A DNA stretch of 64,000 nucleotides from Bacillota bacterium (GTDB taxonomy: Bacteria; Bacillota; Clostridia; Acetivibrionales; JANLFN01): contig JAEZTC010000013.1 of NCBI GenBank assembly GCA_023421675.1, positions 372,001-436,000 on the forward strand, read 5' to 3'. The notes under the pieces were generated by a model. It ran no database searches, was not told the DNA's origin, and saw only the letters and a program-made list of their open reading frames with translations. The number at the start of each line of letters is the position of its first letter. Position 1 is the stretch's first letter. The translations under genes and the position numbers were made by a program. Of the stretch, positions 1-7,366 are shown in pieces.

Positions 1-1
1 C

Positions 2-199
2 TTTGCAGATCCGCTTCTCCCTCTTAAATTAAGAGAAGGCCGTGAAGATGAAATCAACTATTGTACTGTCTGCGATAACTGTCTCGAACTCCTTATACAG
101 CAAAGCCCGATTGGCTGCTGTACATTTAACAAGTACTATACTGATGTGCTTGTAAATACACGTAAGGAAAAAGGAAGACTTAAAGTAAATCATACTTGA
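2..199 (+). CDS. NADH:flavin oxidoreductase family protein, C-terminal end (partial)
   Basis: The gene enters from beyond the left edge and only about 65 codons are visible, ending at TGA 197-199. The reading frame starting at base 2 gives a tail with FADPLLPLKLREGRE followed by the cysteine-rich motif CTVCDNCLELL and then IGCCTF. This pattern (a conserved ADP-x-x-P block, an REG block, then paired cysteines) is typical of the C-terminus of old-yellow-enzyme type FMN oxidoreductases, some of which bind an Fe-S cluster through such cysteines. Substrate cannot be inferred. It is followed by a clear terminator, so it is not in an operon with the sugar genes. Confidence 0.65.
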   Translation, partial: FADPLLPLKLREGREDEINYCTVCDNCLELLIQQSPIGCCTFNKYYTDVLVNTRKEKGRLKVNHT

Positions 200-233
200 T
201 GACTCTCCAATTAAATAATTAATCATAAGAAAG

Positions 234-270
234 AGTGGGTGTACTAATTCAAAAGTACGCCCACTTTTTT
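234..270 (+). terminator. Rho-independent terminator after the flavin oxidoreductase
   Basis: An 11-bp stem (234-244 with 255-265, one G-T wobble) encloses a 10-nt loop and is followed by a T run. It lies 35 bp after the stop codon of the partial gene. Confidence 0.85.
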
Positions 271-307
271 GCAATTTTACGATGTTTGTTTTGTAACATT
301 ATAAATG

Positions 308-336
308 TTGATATTTGCCCGAATTCATGTTATAAT
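308..336 (+). promoter_or_regulatory. Sigma-A type promoter of the sugar kinase operon
   Basis: TTGATA at 308-313 and TATAAT at 331-336 are separated by 17 bp. The -10 box is extended (TG at 328-329). The predicted start point is near 343, about 30 bp before the PfkB-family kinase start. Confidence 0.7.
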
Positions 337-374
337 TTACAATATAAACATAAACGGTCAATTAGGGAGGCAAT

Positions 375-1313
375 ATGATTATAACCGTAACACTAAACCC
401 GGCTATGGATAAGGTACTTGTTGTAGATCAGTTTAATCTTAATGTCACCAACCGTATTCAAAAACAATTCAATTGTGTTGGAGGAAAAGGAACTCACATA
501 TCCATAAATCTGAGTCTTATGGGTATCAGGAATACGGCAGTGGGAGTTGTAATGGGGCCGACAGGGGATGAAATACTGGAAGCGCTCGGAAGTATGAACA
601 TTGATGTTCGCTTTATCAGACTGGAAGAGGGTAATTCGAGAACAAATTATGTACTTGTCGATAGCTCTAAAAATTGTACACTGATAGCTGAAAAAGGGAA
701 GCTTATGGACGAGGATGTTATTGAAAGGTTAAAGCAATTGTACCAATCAATAATTAACAAGGGAGATATTGTAGTTATTTCAGGTGATGCTTCAAATCAG
801 AGAAATACAAATCTGCAGAAAGAGCTAATGGATATTGCGAAGGACAGGGGAGCAAAGGTTTGCCTGGATGCAAGCGGTGAGCATTTGTATCAGGGTGTAA
901 GGAATGGACCTTTTCTTATAAAACCCAATCTGGATGAACTAAGTACCTTGTATGGCAAGGAAATTCATAATGTACAGGATATTTTAATGGCTATGGATAT
1001 TCTCAAGGATTTCGGAATAGAAAATATAGTAGTATCCTGTGGCGGCGAAGGAAGTTTTGCCTACTCGGAGGGTAAATACTATCATGTTGCCGCTCCCAAG
1101 GTAGAGGTAAAAAATACTGTAGGGTGTGGTGATGCTCTCTTGGCAGGTTTGCTTGCAGGACTTGAAAGAAAGCTTTCGATGCAGGAAAACTTGAGACAGG
1201 CAACAGCTGTTGCTGCTGCAACAGCAATGAATGAGGCGACTGTGGGCTTTGATGTTAAAACAGCAGATAAACTTATAAAAGAAATAGAAGTAGAAATTAT
1301 TGAAGTAAATTAA
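375..1313 (+). CDS. PfkB-family sugar-phosphate kinase (1-phosphofructokinase type)
   Basis: A 312-residue ribokinase-fold kinase that probably phosphorylates a sugar phosphate with ATP in the cytosol. The N-terminus has the family substrate motif GGKGTHIS, and near the C-terminus is the anion-hole/catalytic motif VGCGDALLAG with catalytic base Asp253. Length and motif order fit the 1-phosphofructokinase/tagatose-6-phosphate kinase branch. The start follows AGGGAGG. It is the first gene of an operon with a class II aldolase, a DeoR regulator and a rhamnulokinase-like kinase, and there is no fructose PTS gene beside it, so the substrate may not be fructose-1-phosphate. Fructose-1-P, tagatose-6-P and a deoxy-sugar phosphate are all possible. 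Confidence 0.8.
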   Translation: MIITVTLNPAMDKVLVVDQFNLNVTNRIQKQFNCVGGKGTHISINLSLMGIRNTAVGVVMGPTGDEILEALGSMNIDVRFIRLEEGNSRTNYVLVDSSKNCTLIAEKGKLMDEDVIERLKQLYQSIINKGDIVVISGDASNQRNTNLQKELMDIAKDRGAKVCLDASGEHLYQGVRNGPFLIKPNLDELSTLYGKEIHNVQDILMAMDILKDFGIENIVVSCGGEGSFAYSEGKYYHVAAPKVEVKNTVGCGDALLAGLLAGLERKLSMQENLRQATAVAAATAMNEATVGFDVKTADKLIKEIEVEIIEVN

Positions 1314-1356
1314 GTTAAATCAAACATTTCAAACATTAAACAAGGAGGGCATTATT

Positions 1357-1962
1357 ATGCCAAACATGCAATTCTACGAAGAAAGATTAAAACTTGCAAA
1401 AGCCATGAAACTCCTATGGGACAGAAAACTTACAAATGCTGCAGGAGGAAATGCTTCTGTAAGGCTCAATGACAAGTTCATGCTGGTTACTCCTTCAATG
1501 ATGTCAGAGCATAAACATTGTGAACTAAAACCTGAAGATATACTGCTTTGCGATTATGACCTCAATATTATAGAAGGTGAAGGTGTTTTATCCAGGGAGT
1601 GTAAGATGCATTCACTCATGCTGAAAAATATACCTGAAATAGGCAGTATCATACATGCACATCCAGAGTATACAATGGTTTTTGTTTCTGCATGTAAGCC
1701 CATTCCATCGGTAACCGAAGCAACTCAAAAAATGGGAGATTGTGGTCTTATTGAACAGGCAAAAGCTTATTCAGAAGATTTGGCGCAGCATGTTTATGAT
1801 TATTTTAAAGATAAGAGAGAATTATTAAAAAGAACAGGTATGTGTGCACTGCTTCCTCTACATGGAACTGTTGCAGTAGGAAAGCACCTTGAACAGGCTT
1901 TCAGTGTTGTCGAAAGAATTGAGTGCGATGCAAAATGCAATATTTTTGGTAAACTAATATAG
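1357..1962 (+). CDS. Class II (zinc) aldolase, L-fuculose/L-rhamnulose phosphate aldolase-like
   Basis: A 201-residue member of the AraD/FucA aldolase-epimerase family, which cleave a ketose phosphate to dihydroxyacetone phosphate and an aldehyde. Visible features are the phosphate-binding block GGNASVRL, the catalytic acid Glu81 in SRECKMHS, and zinc ligands His100 and His102 in IIHAHPEY and His169 in PLHGTVAVG. Length matches FucA-type enzymes (about 210 residues). RBS AGGAGGG lies before the start. The neighbouring rhamnulokinase-like kinase makes a role in 6-deoxyhexose breakdown (lactaldehyde plus DHAP) likely, but no isomerase or transporter is adjacent, so the exact substrate is open. 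Confidence 0.82.
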   Translation: MPNMQFYEERLKLAKAMKLLWDRKLTNAAGGNASVRLNDKFMLVTPSMMSEHKHCELKPEDILLCDYDLNIIEGEGVLSRECKMHSLMLKNIPEIGSIIHAHPEYTMVFVSACKPIPSVTEATQKMGDCGLIEQAKAYSEDLAQHVYDYFKDKRELLKRTGMCALLPLHGTVAVGKHLEQAFSVVERIECDAKCNIFGKLI

Positions 1963-2002
1963 CTATTATGATATAATATTAGGAAAAAATGCTTTATATA
2001 GC

Positions 2003-2797
2003 GTGCTGTGGGGAGTTTATATGTTTGCTTACGAGAGAAAGAGTAAAATAATAGATTATCTTGAGCAGAACGGCCAGGCAGAAGTCAATATACTGTCAGA
2101 GCTTCTAGGTGTAGTACCCGAAACTATAAGAAGAGATTTCAGGGAACTTGAAATCCAGGGAATACTTACAAGAACTCATGGCGGAGCGGTACTGGCAAAC
2201 AGAAAGGAAAAAGAATATCCTGTTCAGGTAAGGGTTATGAAGAACAGGCCTGAAAAGGACAGAATATGCAAACAGGCAGCCAGGTATGTAAATGATGGTG
2301 ACCTAATATTTATTGATAATAGTTCAACCTTGATTAATTTTGTTAAATATATAGACGACAATGTAGAAGTTACTATACTTACAAACTCTATCAATGTGCT
2401 GCAGGAATATGCTGCACAGGACAAGGACAATATAACGGTTATATGTACCGGCGGTATATTCAGTAAAGCAAATATGTCCTTATCGGGAACTATTGCAGAT
2501 AAATACAAATATGATCTTTTCCCCAATAAGGCATTCGTATCCTGTCATGGAGTCTCCACAGAGTTTGGATTTACAGACGGCAACTTTTTAGAGGTTGGGT
2601 TTAAACGTGAAATGCTTAAAATATCAAATAAGGTTTATTTTCTTCTTGATCACTCGAAGTTTGGTAAACTGGGTCCCATTCATCTTGGAGATATAAATAC
2701 CTGTGATGTGCTTTTAACGGATGAACTGCCGCCTGAAGATTTTTCAAAGAAACTTTCCCAACTCAATTCAAAGCTTGAGGTTATTGTTTGTAAGTAA
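2003..2797 (+). CDS. DeoR-family transcriptional regulator
   Basis: A 264-residue sugar-operon repressor. Residues about 4-60 form the DeoR winged helix-turn-helix, with the recognition helix in VPETIRRDFRELE followed by the signature LTRTHGGAVL. The rest is the DeoRC sugar-phosphate sensor domain, related to ribose-phosphate isomerase, with FIDNSSTL and CTGGIF blocks. An alternative start is ATG 2021 (MFAYERKSK), the usual beginning of this family, and it follows GGGAG at a good distance; it is probably the real start. It sits between the aldolase and the kinase and presumably controls this operon in response to a phosphorylated intermediate. Confidence 0.88.
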   Translation: MLWGVYMFAYERKSKIIDYLEQNGQAEVNILSELLGVVPETIRRDFRELEIQGILTRTHGGAVLANRKEKEYPVQVRVMKNRPEKDRICKQAARYVNDGDLIFIDNSSTLINFVKYIDDNVEVTILTNSINVLQEYAAQDKDNITVICTGGIFSKANMSLSGTIADKYKYDLFPNKAFVSCHGVSTEFGFTDGNFLEVGFKREMLKISNKVYFLLDHSKFGKLGPIHLGDINTCDVLLTDELPPEDFSKKLSQLNSKLEVIVCK

Positions 2798-2815
2798 CAG
2801 CAGGGAGGTATAACA

Positions 2816-4300
2816 GTGAATGCAGCTATAAGTGCCCTGGCCTGTGATATAGGTGCAGGGAGCGGTCGAATTATTGAATGCAGCTATGATGGGGAAAATA
2901 TAGATTTAAAACAAATATCAAGATTTACAAATGGCCCTATTAAGGTTGGAGACAGCTTGTTCTGGGACATACTTGGGTTGTTCAGAGATATAAAACACGG
3001 GCTTGTAAAAGCATCAAACCTTGGAATAGAGGCTGTTTCCTTCGGAATGGATACATGGGGAAATGATTTCTCCTTTATTGATAAAAAGGGCATTTTGATG
3101 GAAAACCCACATTCCTACCGAGACAGCAGAACAATTGATATTATTCCGTATGTTCGTAAATTCATACCTGACAAGGCGCTCTACTCGCGCAACGGTATTC
3201 AGCAGGTAAGGATGAATACATTTTACCAGTTGGTTTCTATTGCAAGGGACCGGGAATACATTTTGAACAATGCACAAAACTTTTTGTTTATTCCTGATCT
3301 TCTTAATTATTTTTTAACCGGTGAAGTTCATAGTGAATATACTCTGTCAACTATTTCGCAGCTCTATAGTTACAATAATGGAAATTGGGATAGTGAATTA
3401 TTAAAATTATTCAATATACCCGAGAATTTGTTCCCGGATATAATAAAACCGGGTGAAAGCTGCGGTAGTATACTTCCTTCCATATGTAATGATATTCATA
3501 TTAATTCTATTCCTATAATTGCAGTAGGGGCTCATGATACTGCCTCAGCAGTTGTAGCGGTAGCTGAACCGGAGAAACAGGCGATATTTATAAGCAGCGG
3601 AACATGGTCTATTATAGGAACAGAAACAAATGAACCAATAATTAATGATTGTGCTTTCAGATATAATTTTTCAAATGAAGGTGCAGTTGGTGATAAAATA
3701 AGATTTCTTAAAAATGTGATGGGTCTTTGGATTTTGCAGGAAATTCAGCGCAGGTTTTCAATAGAGGGAAGAAATTATTCCTTTGCTGATTTATGCAAGC
3801 TTGCTGAGAATGAGCAGTCCTTTGTTTCGTTTATTGACCCGGACGACGAATGTTTTTATGAGCCTGCAAACATGCCCAAAGTAATACAAATCTATTGTGA
3901 AAGAACTGGGCAGAAAGTTCCTCAAAGTGACGGGCAGATAGTACGTTGTGCCATTGAAAGTCTTGCATTTAAATACAGGTATGTAGTCGAACAGCTTCAA
4001 GAACTCATTGGTAAATCTCTGGACAGCATACATATAATAGGCGGAGGTTCACAAAATGAGCTTCTTTGTCAGATGACAGCAAGCTGCTGCAATAAAAGAG
4101 TATTTGCTGGGCCGGTGGAAGCAACAGCCTTAGGCAATGCAGTAACTCAATTTATTTCGCTAGGTGAGCTTTCAGATATAAAAGAGGCAAGAACAATTAT
4201 CAGAAAGTCCTTTCCTCCAAAAGAATTTGAGCCTGCAGACACCGAGCTATGGAGTGAACAGTACCGCAGATATCTCAGCATTACAAAAATCCTTCATTAA
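2816..4300 (+). CDS. rhaB: Rhamnulokinase-like FGGY carbohydrate kinase
   Basis: A 494-residue FGGY kinase, starting at GTG after GGGAGG. The N-terminal phosphate-binding block reads CDIGAGSGRII, and the RhaB-type features FTNGPI, FWDI and FGMDTWGNDF (catalytic Asp region) are present. The second domain has AVGAHDTASAV, ISSGTWSIIG and the IIGGGSQNELLCQM ATP-binding block. These match rhamnulokinases better than xylulo- or fuculokinases. It would phosphorylate L-rhamnulose or a similar ketose at C1, feeding the upstream aldolase. It is the last gene of the operon and is followed by a terminator. Confidence 0.82.
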   Translation: MNAAISALACDIGAGSGRIIECSYDGENIDLKQISRFTNGPIKVGDSLFWDILGLFRDIKHGLVKASNLGIEAVSFGMDTWGNDFSFIDKKGILMENPHSYRDSRTIDIIPYVRKFIPDKALYSRNGIQQVRMNTFYQLVSIARDREYILNNAQNFLFIPDLLNYFLTGEVHSEYTLSTISQLYSYNNGNWDSELLKLFNIPENLFPDIIKPGESCGSILPSICNDIHINSIPIIAVGAHDTASAVVAVAEPEKQAIFISSGTWSIIGTETNEPIINDCAFRYNFSNEGAVGDKIRFLKNVMGLWILQEIQRRFSIEGRNYSFADLCKLAENEQSFVSFIDPDDECFYEPANMPKVIQIYCERTGQKVPQSDGQIVRCAIESLAFKYRYVVEQLQELIGKSLDSIHIIGGGSQNELLCQMTASCCNKRVFAGPVEATALGNAVTQFISLGELSDIKEARTIIRKSFPPKEFEPADTELWSEQYRRYLSITKILH

Positions 4301-4319
4301 TATAGCTATAAATCATTAT

Positions 4320-4346
4320 AACCGGCGGATATGCCGGTTTTATTTT
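4320..4346 (+). terminator. Terminator of the sugar kinase/aldolase operon
   Basis: A 7-bp GC-rich stem (4320-4326 with 4333-4339) with a 6-nt loop is followed by TTTTATTTTT. It lies 20 bp after the kinase stop. Confidence 0.85.
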
Positions 4347-4444
4347 TATAAAAATCTATACTCTAATTTCCTGAACATTTGTGTATATTGTTTTTATGCC
4401 TTTCTAATAATAATAGCAACTATTAGATTTAGGCGGTGTTATTC

Positions 4445-4579
4445 ATGCTTGCTGTTATTAAAAGACATAAAATTATATTTTTTTTGATTGGCATATTTCT
4501 TATATGTACAATAGCTGCACTTATACTGCTTTTAAGCGTTCATACGTCAAAAATTCCTACCAGAGGTGTATTTGTATAA
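4445..4579 (+). CDS. Small single-span membrane protein (44 aa)
   Basis: Reading ATG 4445 to TAA 4577-4579 gives a 44-residue product: a short basic N-terminus (MLAVIKRHK), one hydrophobic span of about 22 residues, and a tail ending IPTRGVFV. A GGCGG-like site lies about 7 bp upstream. It fills part of the 405-bp gap before the spoVA operon. I do not recognise a family, although the basic-TM-short tail layout is what a real small membrane protein would have. It could be a sporulation-associated microprotein because of position. Confidence 0.45.
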   Translation: MLAVIKRHKIIFFLIGIFLICTIAALILLLSVHTSKIPTRGVFV

Positions 4580-4611
4580 ATTCAAGAAATAATTTACCTG
4601 CTGATCTAAGG

Positions 4612-4640
4612 GCATATTAAAAATTTAACTGTACAAAATA
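4612..4640 (+). promoter_or_regulatory. Candidate forespore (sigma-G/sigma-F type) promoter of the spoVA operon
   Basis: GCATA at 4612-4616 matches the sigma-G -35 pattern, and CAAAATA at 4634-4640 differs by one base from the -10 pattern CATAATA, with 17 bp between. It lies about 65 bp upstream of spoVAC, where such a promoter is expected in spore formers. Confidence 0.4.
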
Positions 4641-4705
4641 ATTCATGATATATATGCTGCGAGTTTTTTCATAAATAAATCTGATTGCTTATGGAGTGAA
4701 GAAAT

Positions 4706-5149
4706 ATGAAAAATATTTACACAAAGCAGGAATATGCAAAATATGTTGAAAATAAATCACCCAAATCAAAGATACTTAGAAATGTTGTACGTGCTTTTAT
4801 AATAGGTGGTTTGATTTGTGCAATAGGACAGTTCATTACGAACATAATTGCCTATAATGGCTATAAACAGGAGCAGGTTAATGCAATGACTTCTATGATA
4901 CTTATTTTTCTAGGTGCCTTTTTTACAGGAATAAATGTTTATGATGAACTTGGACGTTTTGCTGGAGCCGGTTCCATTGTTCCCATAACGGGATTTGCAA
5001 ACTCAATTGTGTCGCCTGCTATGGAATACAAAAGCGAAGGTTACATTATGGGAGTCGGGGCGAGAATGTTTGTTGTTGCAGGCCCTGTTATTGTTTATGG
5101 GATTTCAGCTTCCGTAATTGCAGGTATCCTGCATTATATTATTTGGTAG
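4706..5149 (+). CDS. spoVAC: Stage V sporulation protein AC
   Basis: A 147-residue inner-membrane protein of the SpoVA channel that carries Ca-dipicolinic acid into the forespore and releases it at germination. It has about four membrane segments and the family signatures IGGLICAIGQ, VYDELGRFAGAGS and VPITGFANS. It starts after GGAGTGAAGAA and is first in the run spoVAC-AD-AEb-AEa, separated by 30, 24 and 22 bp. SpoVAC is the mechanosensitive subunit in Bacillus. Genes for SpoVAA, AB and AF are absent here, as is common in Clostridia. Confidence 0.93.
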   Translation: MKNIYTKQEYAKYVENKSPKSKILRNVVRAFIIGGLICAIGQFITNIIAYNGYKQEQVNAMTSMILIFLGAFFTGINVYDELGRFAGAGSIVPITGFANSIVSPAMEYKSEGYIMGVGARMFVVAGPVIVYGISASVIAGILHYIIW

Positions 5150-5179
5150 TAACTACAAAAGATTATATGAGGTGAGCTA

Positions 5180-6196
5180 ATGGCATCAAAAAGAATAGGG
5201 GCCCAGACTGTTAGGCTTGAGAACCCTCCAAGTATAGTATCAACAGCGTCAATAGTAGGTCCTAAGGAAGGCGAAGGTCCATTAAGGCATTACTTTGACA
5301 TGGTAATAGATGATGAAATGTGGGGGGAAAAAAGCTGGGAAAAGGCTGAATCAAAGCTTATACGTGAGACACTGGAAAAAATAATCACTAAATCCGGTAA
5401 AGCCAAGGATGAAATAAATTATGTCGTTGCCGGAGATTTACTTAACCAGATTACTGCATCTACCTACGGCCTAAGGGATAGTGATATATCCTTTATCGGA
5501 ATTTACGGAGCATGCTCAACAATGGCTGAATCTATATCTATTGGTTCAATGCTTATAGATGGAGGGTTTGCAGATAATCTTGTGTGTATGACATCAAGTC
5601 ATTTTTGTTCTGCCGAGAAGCAGTTTAGATTTCCTCTGGAACTGGGAAGTCAAAGGACACCCACCGCGCAATGGACAGTTACAGGTTCTGGGGGTGTTCT
5701 TCTGTCAAATACAGGCAGCGGACCTTATATTAAACATATTACTACAGGTAAAATAATTGATATGGGTATAAAAGATGCTAACAACATGGGTGCGGCAATG
5801 GCTCCGGCAGCTGCGGATACTATGGTTAGGCATTTCAGAGATCTGGGTTTGGGACCGGAAGCGTATGATTTGATTGTTACAGGTGATCTTGGAGCTTTGG
5901 GAAGAGATATCTGCGTTGACCTAATGAAGCAGCAGGGGTATGACATAAGCAGCAGGTATAATGACTGCGGTGTAATGATATTTGATATGAACTCACAGGA
6001 TGCACACTGTGGAGGAAGCGGATGCGGTTGTTCAGCTGTTGTTCTTTCGGGGTTTATATATGAAGAATTATTGAAGGGAACAATTAAAAATGTTCTGTTT
6101 ATGGCTACCGGTTCACTGCAAAGCCCGTTAAGCTCCCTTCAGGGTGAATCAATGCCTGGAATTGCCCATGCGGTTTCAATTCATGCATCTTTATAG
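5180..6196 (+). CDS. spoVAD: Stage V sporulation protein AD
   Basis: A 338-residue soluble, thiolase-fold protein that binds dipicolinic acid on the outer face of the SpoVA channel. Recognisable blocks are RIGAQTVRLENPP at the N-terminus, GIYGACSTMAESI in the middle, and HCGGSGCGCSAVVLSG near the C-terminus. Full length for the family. It follows spoVAC by 30 bp, starting after GAGGTGAGC, and must be expressed with it in the forespore. Confidence 0.95.
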   Translation: MASKRIGAQTVRLENPPSIVSTASIVGPKEGEGPLRHYFDMVIDDEMWGEKSWEKAESKLIRETLEKIITKSGKAKDEINYVVAGDLLNQITASTYGLRDSDISFIGIYGACSTMAESISIGSMLIDGGFADNLVCMTSSHFCSAEKQFRFPLELGSQRTPTAQWTVTGSGGVLLSNTGSGPYIKHITTGKIIDMGIKDANNMGAAMAPAAADTMVRHFRDLGLGPEAYDLIVTGDLGALGRDICVDLMKQQGYDISSRYNDCGVMIFDMNSQDAHCGGSGCGCSAVVLSGFIYEELLKGTIKNVLFMATGSLQSPLSSLQGESMPGIAHAVSIHASL

Positions 6197-6220
6197 TTAG
6201 TTATTAAATGAGGTGAATAG

Positions 6221-6589
6221 ATGAAAATATTTATAATGTACTTAAGTGCTTTCATTGTTGGAGGAGTAATATGTGCAATAGGCCAAATTCTTATAGATAA
6301 GACAAAGCTTACATCGGCTAAAATTCTAGTATTGTTTGTAACCTGCGGTGTCATATTAACTGCTTTGGGTGTATATCAAAAAATAGTAGATATTGGAGGA
6401 GCAGGTGCAACTGTACCGCTTACCGGATTCGGATATACTCTTGCGAAGGGTGCTTTCCTTGATGTGGATAAATACGGCATGTTAGGCGCATTCACAGGAG
6501 GTTTTAAAATAGCGGCAGCTGGTATTGCAGCAGCTATATTTTTCGGTTATCTGATATCAATCGTATTTACTCCAAAAGCTAAAAGATAG
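6221..6589 (+). CDS. spoVAEb: Stage V sporulation protein AE, membrane form (SpoVAEb)
   Basis: A 122-residue membrane protein related to SpoVAC, with about four hydrophobic spans. It has the paired signatures VGGVICAIGQILID and GAGATVPLTGFGYTLAKG seen in SpoVAE. It probably forms the membrane channel with SpoVAC. RBS GAGGTG precedes the ATG. Third gene of the spoVA operon. Confidence 0.93.
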   Translation: MKIFIMYLSAFIVGGVICAIGQILIDKTKLTSAKILVLFVTCGVILTALGVYQKIVDIGGAGATVPLTGFGYTLAKGAFLDVDKYGMLGAFTGGFKIAAAGIAAAIFFGYLISIVFTPKAKR

Positions 6590-6611
6590 ACAATCATCTT
6601 ACGGAGGTTTT

Positions 6612-7181
6612 ATGAGTAAAAGAAAAGTAATTCTTGTTACAGATGGAGATAGAGTTGCACAAAGGGCTGTAGAAATAGCAGCTTCAAATATAGGAGGAAG
6701 ATGTATCTCGGGTTCTTCAGGGAACCCTACTGTTCTGACAGGGGATCAGATTGTCGACCTTATTAAAATTGCTCACCATGACCCTGTTGTTGTCATGGTT
6801 GATGATAGGGGTACGAAAGGTATGGGCAGGGGTGAAGAGGCGATGGTCAAAATAATGAAAAATGAAAACATTGAATTAATTGGTATTGTGGCTGTATCCT
6901 CAAATGGTAAGGATTGTAACGGACTTGATGTCACATGTTCAATTACAAAAGACGGGAACATTATTGAAAACGCGGTTGATAAATGGGGTAATGATACCCG
7001 TAGCGATAGGATTTGTGGGGATACATTAAGTGTTTTACGAGGTATGAAAAATTTAGTTATTGTAGGAATTGGAGATCCCGGAAAAATGGATTACAAGGAT
7101 GATGCATCCAAGGGTGCACCTATAACAACTATGGCTTTAAAGGAAGTAATGAAAAGGAGCGAGGTTCAAATTCAGCAGTAA
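6612..7181 (+). CDS. spoVAEa: Stage V sporulation protein AE, soluble form (SpoVAEa)
   Basis: A 189-residue cytosolic protein beginning KRKVILVTDGDRVA, with the conserved blocks ISGSSGNPTVLTG, VVMVDDRGTKGMGRGE and VGIGDPGKMD. This matches the SpoVAEa family of Bacillus and Clostridium. Its exact function is unknown, but it is encoded with the DPA channel. It closes the operon and a weak hairpin follows its stop codon. Confidence 0.9.
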   Translation: MSKRKVILVTDGDRVAQRAVEIAASNIGGRCISGSSGNPTVLTGDQIVDLIKIAHHDPVVVMVDDRGTKGMGRGEEAMVKIMKNENIELIGIVAVSSNGKDCNGLDVTCSITKDGNIIENAVDKWGNDTRSDRICGDTLSVLRGMKNLVIVGIGDPGKMDYKDDASKGAPITTMALKEVMKRSEVQIQQ

Positions 7182-7182
7182 T

Positions 7183-7208
7183 GTGGTCCCCAATGATCAC
7201 TTTTCTTA
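7183..7208 (+). terminator. Weak candidate terminator of the spoVA operon
   Basis: A 6-bp stem (7183-7188 with 7195-7200, one G-T pair) is followed by TTTTCTT. Short, so only moderately convincing. Confidence 0.4.
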
Positions 7209-7233
7209 CATATCTATAATTTAAAAATACTGT

Positions 7234-7262
7234 TTGATTTTTTATGTAATATAATGTAAAAT
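7234..7262 (+). promoter_or_regulatory. Candidate sigma-A promoter of the first subtilase-like gene
   Basis: TTGATT at 7234-7239 and TAAAAT at 7257-7262 with a 17-bp spacer. The same -10 context (TGTAAAATAAT) and spacing occur before the paralogue at 10093-10121, which supports both. Confidence 0.5.
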
Positions 7263-7366
7263 AATAGAAACCAATCTTATATTTTCCTTACTATTCGAAA
7301 CATATATATAGAAGCCATATATAATAAAAATTACAGAAACCTTAATAAATTTACCAGGGGGTTTTT

